Assembly (NCBI RefSeq): GCF_012030425.1
Contig: NZ_JAAUVN010000005.1
Coordinates: 124,001-188,000, forward strand
Reading direction: 5' to 3'
DNA from: Sphingobacterium sp. B16(2022)
Lineage (GTDB): Bacteria; Bacteroidota; Bacteroidia; Sphingobacteriales; Sphingobacteriaceae
Length of the DNA: 64,000 nt
Shown here: in pieces, positions 59,000 to 64,000 of the stretch
How positions within the stretch are numbered: position 1 is the stretch's first letter
How the letters are laid out: every line of letters begins with the position of its first letter
Notes under the pieces: generated by a model
Database searches by the model: none
Seen by the model: only the letters and a program-made list of their open reading frames with translations
Told to the model about the DNA's origin: nothing
Made by a program: the position numbers and the translations under genes

Positions 59000-61279
59000 T
59001 TAAGGTTTTAAAATCAATGTACTCGGTAATTTTTTCGTCCATTGCTCTTTCTCAAAAGAAATCTGTTTCCAAGCAATGAAACTTATCAGTATAATATCGA
59101 ATGAAGAATAATCAATATCTTTAGTCTTGGGTTCCTCTATAATATTGATTTGATTAGGTGCCGCATAATCTAACGAACGAATCGCCTCTTTAAGCTCTAC
59201 AGAGGTTTTAATGACCTCATCTTCGTCTAAGAAACTTATTTTTACATCGTTGTTCTGTACAAGTTTGTGCACATATATTAATAAGAAACTATCACTAAGT
59301 GTTTTGATAGGAACCAATATGTTTTTCACCTCTTCAGGAAGACCCCTATCGACTAAAATTCCACAAGGAATATGAACAGCTTTTAAAAGCGCTGTCGTTT
59401 TATCTTCAAATCCGCTATGATTAAATAGACTTTCTTTACCTGTTAATGAACCTAACAATCTTTCCGGATTAACGACTTTACTTGTAAACCCGATGATACT
59501 TCCTAAAACAGATCCTTCATAGACAGATTGACCAATACCTGTCAACAGTAAGTCGAAATCTTCTTCATTGGCCATTTTTGCAATATCGTCGTTGATATTG
59601 TCGGTACCTCTAAAAATACCAGTGTACGGTTGCTCTATTTTTTCACTTTCATCATTTAATACTGAAAAATTATCTCTTTCGTATTCGATCGAATTATAAG
59701 TATTGAGTTCATTCCCGATCGAAAGATGTAATGCCGTTACCGTACTATTTTCTTTTGATTTTTTAATCAGCATATTGGCAATACGGAGCAAAATTTTTCC
59801 AGAATTTGGGTTGCCAAATGAAATCAGAATATTGTATTTATTTTTCTTTGAAATGAGATCGCCATTATTTTCGATTTCAGGCTTAAAAAATTTATTAATT
59901 AAATCTAATGCAGGCCCCGTCATAAATGTTGTGATCAAAGCCATAAGAACCAGTATTGCGAACATTTCATCAGTAAGGACTCCTAAATCATATCCTATGT
60001 TTAGAGCGACTAGTTCCATCAAACCTCTAGTATTCATCAAAGCTCCTATGGTAAGGCTACTGTGCCAGTTTTGCCCCACAAATCTTGCTGATAAAGCACT
60101 TCCAATAAATTTACCCACTACAGCAATTGTAACCACCCAGAAACAGGTTTGCCAATGTTCGGCTTCATTGAGTAATCCAATCTGTGTTCTAAGGCCTGTA
60201 AAGACAAAAAATAGCGGTAAAAGAAGTACTTGTGCTACATCTTCCACTTTTTCAATAAAGATACTTCGAAAACTTGTGTTGGTTGGCATGATTACACCAG
60301 CCATAAAAGCTCCAAATAGGGCGTGGATTCCGATAACTTCAGTGGTCCATGAAGAAATCAACAATGTCAGAAAAAAGATGCCTACGATCGATTTACCTAA
60401 CCGTTCTTTAGTTGAGTGAAGGTCACCTATACGTTGGAGAAATGGTTTTACGAACCGGACCATCAATAAGACATAGCCGGCCGCGAAAGCGATCGTGTAA
60501 ACTGCACTGACTACAGATCCTGCTTTTACAACCGCAATAACAGCCGCCAAAAGACACCAAGCAGTGATATCATCTGCCGCTGCGCAGGTGATGGCAATCG
60601 AACCTAGTCGTGTTTTGCTCATACCCCTTTCCTGTACGATCCTTGCTAAAACAGGAAATGCAGTAATACTCATGGATATTCCAATAAAGAGCGCATATGA
60701 TAAAAATGAAATACCTTCAGGTGCTGTTGTCTGGAAGATCACATAGGCGAGCCCCATTCCTAGAAGAAAAGGAAAGATAATGCTTACATGGCTGATAACT
60801 ATGGCATCCTGAGCTTTGTTTTTTAATATTTTCAAATCTAGCTCCATGCCGACGACAAACATAAATAGCACTAAACCTATTTGACTCAATACTCCCAGAT
60901 TTCCCAAAGAACTGACTGGAAATAAAAATGTGGATATTTCTGGAAAGTAATTTCCTAGTAAGGAGGGGCCTAGTGCTATACCCGCTACGATTTCTCCAAT
61001 AACAGAGGGTTGACCAATTTTTCTGAATAATATACCAAAGATTCGCGCTACAAATATGATTGTTATGATCTGCAACATGAGTATTGCTAGCGGGTAGGAA
61101 AGATTTTCATGCAAATGATCTAAGAAATGTGACCACGCTGAGTGGAGAGGGACATCTGCAGTTGTATGTGGTTGATTTTCAAATTGGGAGCCCTGATGGA
61201 TAATAAAATAGCCTAAAGCTATCCCAATAATTAAAATGGCTAGATAAAAAAAGGTGGAGCGGTACTTACTTTTAAACAT
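59000..61279 (-). CDS. Kef-type cation:proton antiporter (CPA2 family)
   Basis: The protein has 759 residues from ATG 61279; the frame extends to a TTG at 61303. The core, about 60-450, has 12-13 membrane segments of the CPA2 fold with IVAGIALGPSLLG, VGMELDL and TAFPVLARI. It carries the acidic pair expected near ITCAAADDITAWCL (about 241-254). The C-terminal 300 residues resemble a soluble regulatory region of the universal stress protein type (NILVPIKTLSDSFLLIYVHKL). It exchanges K+ or Na+ for H+ across the inner membrane. It is co-transcribed with the small protein downstream and divergent-in-order from the LytTR pair to its right. Confidence 0.9.
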   Translation of the reverse strand: MFKSKYRSTFFYLAILIIGIALGYFIIHQGSQFENQPHTTADVPLHSAWSHFLDHLHENLSYPLAILMLQIITIIFVARIFGILFRKIGQPSVIGEIVAGIALGPSLLGNYFPEISTFLFPVSSLGNLGVLSQIGLVLFMFVVGMELDLKILKNKAQDAIVISHVSIIFPFLLGMGLAYVIFQTTAPEGISFLSYALFIGISMSITAFPVLARIVQERGMSKTRLGSIAITCAAADDITAWCLLAAVIAVVKAGSVVSAVYTIAFAAGYVLLMVRFVKPFLQRIGDLHSTKERLGKSIVGIFFLTLLISSWTTEVIGIHALFGAFMAGVIMPTNTSFRSIFIEKVEDVAQVLLLPLFFVFTGLRTQIGLLNEAEHWQTCFWVVTIAVVGKFIGSALSARFVGQNWHSSLTIGALMNTRGLMELVALNIGYDLGVLTDEMFAILVLMALITTFMTGPALDLINKFFKPEIENNGDLISKKNKYNILISFGNPNSGKILLRIANMLIKKSKENSTVTALHLSIGNELNTYNSIEYERDNFSVLNDESEKIEQPYTGIFRGTDNINDDIAKMANEEDFDLLLTGIGQSVYEGSVLGSIIGFTSKVVNPERLLGSLTGKESLFNHSGFEDKTTALLKAVHIPCGILVDRGLPEEVKNILVPIKTLSDSFLLIYVHKLVQNNDVKISFLDEDEVIKTSVELKEAIRSLDYAAPNQINIIEEPKTKDIDYSSFDIILISFIAWKQISFEKEQWTKKLPSTLILKP

Positions 61280-61372
61280 ATTTCGTCGGATTGTAAAGAG
61301 CAAGTATAATAGCTAAAGTTTTTTCTACAAAACGAATTCGTGTTTTTTGTACCAAACCAGAAAAAAAATGTA

Positions 61373-62083
61373 CTAAACATTTAAGCTGTTTACAAAATGA
61401 TCTTTGTAGGGTGCCGATAAGGTAAGTTGTATCAGGTCAGGCATATCTTTTATTTTACACGTGACATACTGTGCTGTGTAAGACGAGACCACAGCTAATG
61501 CAACAACATTTCGTCTATTAATCCTACAGAATTTTCCAGAAGGTAGGATCGCCAAAATTTCATCTAAACTGATGTTTTTCGCAAGAATATTTTGACCGTC
61601 TTTCATATAAATGTATTTATCCCGCCTATCATGATCGGCCACCTCAATATAGGCAATTTGATCTATTATTATCCTTGTTTTTCCTTGATTACTGTTTAAC
61701 TCTATAACCTCTAAACCTGTTTCCTTTGTTGAGCTAAGCCACTTCAAGGCTTTATCGAAAGCAGTCTGTAATCGATCAGCCTGATAAGGTTTTCGTATAT
61801 AATCCACAGCATTGAGATCAAATGCATCAGCAGCATATTCCTTATGAGCTGTTGAAAAGATAATCGCTTTGTCAGAAAGTATCCGGGCAACCTCTAGTCC
61901 GTTCATACCTGGCATATGAATATCTAGAATACAGGTGTTAAAATCAAGACTGTCAATCTGTGCTAAAAACTTTTGGGGATTATTGAAACTTTTCACAATT
62001 TCTACGTCCTTAAAATTTTCACATAAAGCTTGAATGTAACTTAGTGAAGGAAGTTCATCATCCAATAAAATACATTTAATCAT
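61373..62083 (-). CDS. LytTR family response regulator
   Basis: The protein has 236 residues: a receiver with Asp54 (CILDIHMPGM), DDE at 8-10 and Lys in IRKPYQA, and a LytTR domain (about 140-235) with FCRINRRNVVALAVV. It overlaps the histidine kinase gene by 8 bases. The two form a compact two-component system. The next gene downstream on the same strand is the Kef-type antiporter, about 94 bases on, a possible target. Confidence 0.92.
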   Translation of the reverse strand: MIKCILLDDELPSLSYIQALCENFKDVEIVKSFNNPQKFLAQIDSLDFNTCILDIHMPGMNGLEVARILSDKAIIFSTAHKEYAADAFDLNAVDYIRKPYQADRLQTAFDKALKWLSSTKETGLEVIELNSNQGKTRIIIDQIAYIEVADHDRRDKYIYMKDGQNILAKNISLDEILAILPSGKFCRINRRNVVALAVVSSYTAQYVTCKIKDMPDLIQLTLSAPYKDHFVNSLNV

Positions 62084-62792
62084 TTTGATAAAGTTTTATT
62101 TTTACGGTTACCGTGTATATATTTTCTTTTTGCTCAGTATTCAAGCTGTACTCAGTACCGTAAATATTTTTCAACCGTTTCGAAAAAGTTTTATTGCCCA
62201 ATCCACCTAAGCTTGAGTCTATTTTTTGTTTTTGCATGACCCGATTAGAAACGGTGAGGTGAAAATAATCGTCGATAACCTCAAACACCACAGAGATAAA
62301 ACTGTTTTCATTTTGAACATCAGCATGTTTGAAAGCATTTTCAATTGGGTTGATGGTCATAAATGGAGCAATAAGCATTTCTCCAGCTTCGGCACTAATT
62401 TTTTTTCGTATATGTAGATCAAATAAGGGACTTATTTTAAGTTTATTGATCTCAATTAGATTTTGCGCAAAAGCGATCTCATCTTTTAGCTTTACGAACG
62501 TGCCATCTGTTTCATAAAGAATATAGTCCAGTACATTGGATAATTTATCAAGTGCATGATAACTTTGATAGGCATGAGACTGAATAGCGTTTAATGCATT
62601 TTTTAGTAAGTGTGGGTCCAACTTATAATAATTCGTTTCATCAGGAAGAGAAATGCTATTTAAATCTCGATTCTGTCGAATTAATAGTTTATTTTGACGT
62701 TTTAAAATACGAACCTTCCAAAAGAGGAAGACCGCTAATAAAACAAGAATAAAGAACACAAGAAATAATAAACTATAATAAAAAGTAGACAT
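62076..62792 (-). CDS. Short LytS-type histidine kinase
   Basis: The protein has 238 residues: one N-terminal membrane helix (about 6-27) and a His_kinase domain with His61 in LDPHLLKNALNAIQ, a variant of the common NPHFLFNSLN in which both asparagines around the histidine differ. The ATPase part follows (IAPFMTINPIENAFKH and GLGNKTFSKRLKNIYG). There is no periplasmic sensor domain, so the signal must come through the membrane helix or from a partner. The LytTR regulator overlaps its end by 8 bases. Confidence 0.87.
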   Translation of the reverse strand: MSTFYYSLLFLVFFILVLLAVFLFWKVRILKRQNKLLIRQNRDLNSISLPDETNYYKLDPHLLKNALNAIQSHAYQSYHALDKLSNVLDYILYETDGTFVKLKDEIAFAQNLIEINKLKISPLFDLHIRKKISAEAGEMLIAPFMTINPIENAFKHADVQNENSFISVVFEVIDDYFHLTVSNRVMQKQKIDSSLGGLGNKTFSKRLKNIYGTEYSLNTEQKENIYTVTVKIKLYQND

Positions 62793-62899
62793 ACTGACTT
62801 TGTTTTACTTCGAATATAGCAATTTTCTGTACAGACATGGCTTTTTTTGTTTTATGAAGAGGAGACAATTTGATATGTTCAGTTGCATAGAAAACAAGA

Positions 62900-62924
62900 A
62901 AAGCTCATCTTTTGGATGAGCTTT
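62900..62924 (-). terminator. Terminator of the tRNA-Gly/tRNA-Leu unit
   Basis: A 10-bp stem (AAAGCTCATC, 62900-62909, with GATGAGCTTT, 62915-62924), loop TTTTG. On the minus strand it is followed by TCTTGTTTTC and lies directly after the tRNA-Leu 3' end. Confidence 0.8.
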
Positions 62925-62928
62925 CTTG

Positions 62929-63013
62929 TACCTAGGGCGGGAATCGAACCCGCACTTCCTTAACGGAAACAGGATTTTAAGTCCTGCGTGTCTACCAGTT
63001 CCACCACCTAGGC
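62929..63013 (-). tRNA. tRNA-Leu (anticodon TAA)
   Basis: An 85-base class II cloverleaf on the minus strand. The acceptor is GCCTAGG with CCTAGGT (one G.T pair); the anticodon stem-loop CAGGACTTAAAATCCTG gives TAA; a long variable arm follows; and the T arm has GGTTCGATTCC. CCA is not encoded. It reads UUA and UUG. Confidence 0.95.
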
Positions 63014-63030
63014 AGGTGATATTAATGTGG

Positions 63031-63103
63031 AGCGAAAAACGAGATTCGAACTCGCGACCCCAACCTTGGCAAGGTTGTGCTCTACCAGCTGAGCTATTTT
63101 CGC
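63031..63103 (-). tRNA. tRNA-Gly (anticodon GCC)
   Basis: A 73-base cloverleaf on the minus strand. The acceptor is GCGAAAA with TTTTCGC and discriminator T; the D arm has AGCTCAGCTGGTAGAGC; the anticodon stem-loop CAACCTTGCCAAGGTTG gives GCC. It lies 17 bases before tRNA-Leu and is transcribed with it. Confidence 0.95.
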
Positions 63104-63143
63104 ATTGCTAACAGTTAACAAGTTGTTTTCTGTTTTGGTGATG

Positions 63144-63173
63144 CAAATATACGGCGATTTTTATAAAATCAAA
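63144..63173 (-). promoter_or_regulatory. Bacteroidota-type promoter of the tRNA-Gly/tRNA-Leu unit
   Basis: On the minus strand TTTG (63170-63173) and TATATTTG (63144-63151) are 18 bases apart, close to the consensus. Transcription would begin roughly 35 bases before the tRNA-Gly 5' end. Confidence 0.7.
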
Positions 63174-63344
63174 ATTTGAAACCATCATTTTTTTAATATT
63201 TAATGTAATGACCTCAAATATTGGCTCTTATTTTTTAGATTGAAATGAATAATAGAAAAATACATTGATCTGAAACTGGAGTATAGATGTTTTTTCAAAA
63301 TTTCGCACCTATTATACGATGCACTATTTGTACATGTTTCAAGT
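63174..63344. other. Intergenic spacer between FabF-type gene and tRNA genes
   Basis: Part of a roughly 310-base stretch without a gene (63104-63413). It is AT-rich and contains nothing I can name apart from the tRNA promoter on one side and the fabF terminator on the other. Confidence 0.45.
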
Positions 63345-63374
63345 AAAATGACAGCCTTCCAAAGCCGTCATTTT
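63345..63374 (-). terminator. Terminator of the FabF-type gene
   Basis: An 8-bp stem (AAAATGAC, 63345-63352, with GTCATTTT, 63367-63374), followed on the minus strand by T residues (TTTTACTTG), about 40 bases after the stop codon. Confidence 0.6.
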
Positions 63375-63413
63375 AAAATGTTCATTTATAAATCTTCTAC
63401 AAGTAGCCGAGAT

Positions 63414-64000
63414 CTAGTGCTCTATTTTTTTGAAAATGGAACAAGCGATATGACCACCAAAACCAAAAGTATTACTCATGGCTATGTCTACTTTTTTATG
63501 CTTTGCTTTTCCGAGAGTTAAATCCAATTTATCAGCAAATTCAGGTTCTATTTCTTTAGAGTTTATCGTAGGCGGAACAATATCTTCTTGAACCGCCTTA
63601 ATACAAGCAATAGCTTCGATAGCTCCAGCAGCTCCCAGTAAGTGCCCTGTCATTGATTTTGTAGCGCTAATAGATACCTCGTTGTTAAAACCAAACATTC
63701 TTCCCATAGCTTTCAGTTCACTTTGATCGCCCATAGGAGTAGAAGTTGCGTGCGCATTGACATAGTCTATATCTTTTGCAGCGATATTCGCATCCTCCAA
63801 AGCAAGTTTCATTCCCAGAAATGCCCCGTCTCCTTCAGGATGTGTGCCCGTAATATGATAAGCATCCGCCGCTAAACTTCCTCCAATTATTTCCGCAATA
63901 ATCGGGGCATTTCTTTTAATCGCACTTTCATAGCTTTCCAATACAATAGCCCCAGCTCCTTCTCCTAATACAAAACCGTTGCGATGAATATCAAAAGGGC
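63414..64000 (-). CDS. fabF: Beta-ketoacyl-ACP synthase II, C-terminal part (cut by window edge)
   Basis: About 195 residues are visible, and the frame is open to the right edge, starting PFDIHRNGFVLGEGAGAIVLE, an internal FabF segment. Two of the three catalytic residues are present: His in NAHATSTPMGD and His in KSMTGHLLGAAG with its conserved Lys. The active cysteine lies outside the window. The end motif is NTFGFGGH. The enzyme extends fatty acyl chains by condensation with malonyl-ACP. A related ketosynthase (for example of a flexirubin-type pathway) cannot be excluded from this part, but FabF is the simplest reading. Confidence 0.85.
   Translation of the reverse strand, partial: PFDIHRNGFVLGEGAGAIVLESYESAIKRNAPIIAEIIGGSLAADAYHITGTHPEGDGAFLGMKLALEDANIAAKDIDYVNAHATSTPMGDQSELKAMGRMFGFNNEVSISATKSMTGHLLGAAGAIEAIACIKAVQEDIVPPTINSKEIEPEFADKLDLTLGKAKHKKVDIAMSNTFGFGGHIACSIFKKIEH

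Noticed and set aside
59703..60419. 238-codon frame opposite the Kef-type antiporter
   Set aside because: Shadow of the membrane-helix coding region; rich in Ser/Pro/Ile/Lys as expected from antisense reading.
62926..63111. 61-codon frame on the plus strand over the two tRNA genes
   Set aside because: It reads the complements of tRNA-Leu and tRNA-Gly; such frames are a known annotation artefact.

Overview
The window is chromosomal DNA from a low-GC Gram-negative bacterium of the Bacteroidota, most likely family Sphingobacteriaceae (Sphingobacterium-like). The pointers are: many LytTR response regulators paired with short LytS-type histidine kinases; a PCMD-domain lipoprotein; S9 and M13 exported peptidases; lipoproteins and outer-membrane barrels; weak or absent Shine-Dalgarno sequences; and promoters of the Bacteroidota type (TTTG, about 19 bases, TAnnTTTG), clearest in front of the tRNA genes. 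I saw no insertion sequence, integrase, phage gene or CRISPR array. The species call is inference.

Layout. 1-10.4 kb: start of an ABC-transporter ATPase cut by the window edge, a GH123-like secreted glycosidase, an S9 peptidase, then a leftward group with an AraC regulator, a DUF418 membrane protein and a LytTR/histidine kinase pair. 10.7-16.4 kb: aldo/keto reductase, flavodoxin-like lipoprotein, two AraC regulators around a Tet(X)-related flavin monooxygenase, and a type I methionine aminopeptidase. 16.8-21.1 kb: a large MscS channel, then a PCMD lipoprotein overlapping an outer-membrane barrel gene. 21.2-29.9 kb: a DXP synthase divergent from a MocR-type regulator, an acetyltransferase, a YCII protein overlapping an ECF42-type sigma factor, nicotinamidase, a Crp/Fnr regulator, an F420-reductase-like dehydrogenase and an NTF2-like lipoprotein.

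30.3-41.1 kb is the most interesting part: a complete 'grasp-with-spasm' ribosomal peptide (RiPP) locus. Three small precursor genes (40212-41045) share a leader and end it at Gly-Gly. Downstream lie an ATP-grasp ligase, a 65-residue protein of unknown role, a SPASM-domain maturase without the radical-SAM cysteine motif, a C39-peptidase ABC exporter, an HlyD adaptor and a TolC channel. A 19-bp perfect hairpin followed by a T run separates precursors from enzymes and probably sets their ratio. A TPR histidine kinase and LytTR regulator converge on the cluster and may control it. An orphan barstar-like gene and a tRNA-Ser gene follow.

42.3-64 kb: M13 metallopeptidase, ribosomal proteins L21 and L27, two lipoprotein genes, then a ten-kilobase operon (46.8-56.2 kb) for extracytoplasmic sugar oxidation. 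That operon has an FGE-fold protein, two Gfo/Idh/MocA oxidoreductases, ApbE, a sugar isomerase, a nucleoside/sugar MFS permease, and a GMC flavoprotein with its Tat-exported small subunit, the arrangement expected of a glucoside 3-dehydrogenase pathway. The end holds an acyl-ACP thioesterase, an endonuclease/phosphatase-family protein, a Kef-like antiporter, another LytTR pair, tRNA-Gly and tRNA-Leu, and the 3' part of a FabF-type ketoacyl synthase.
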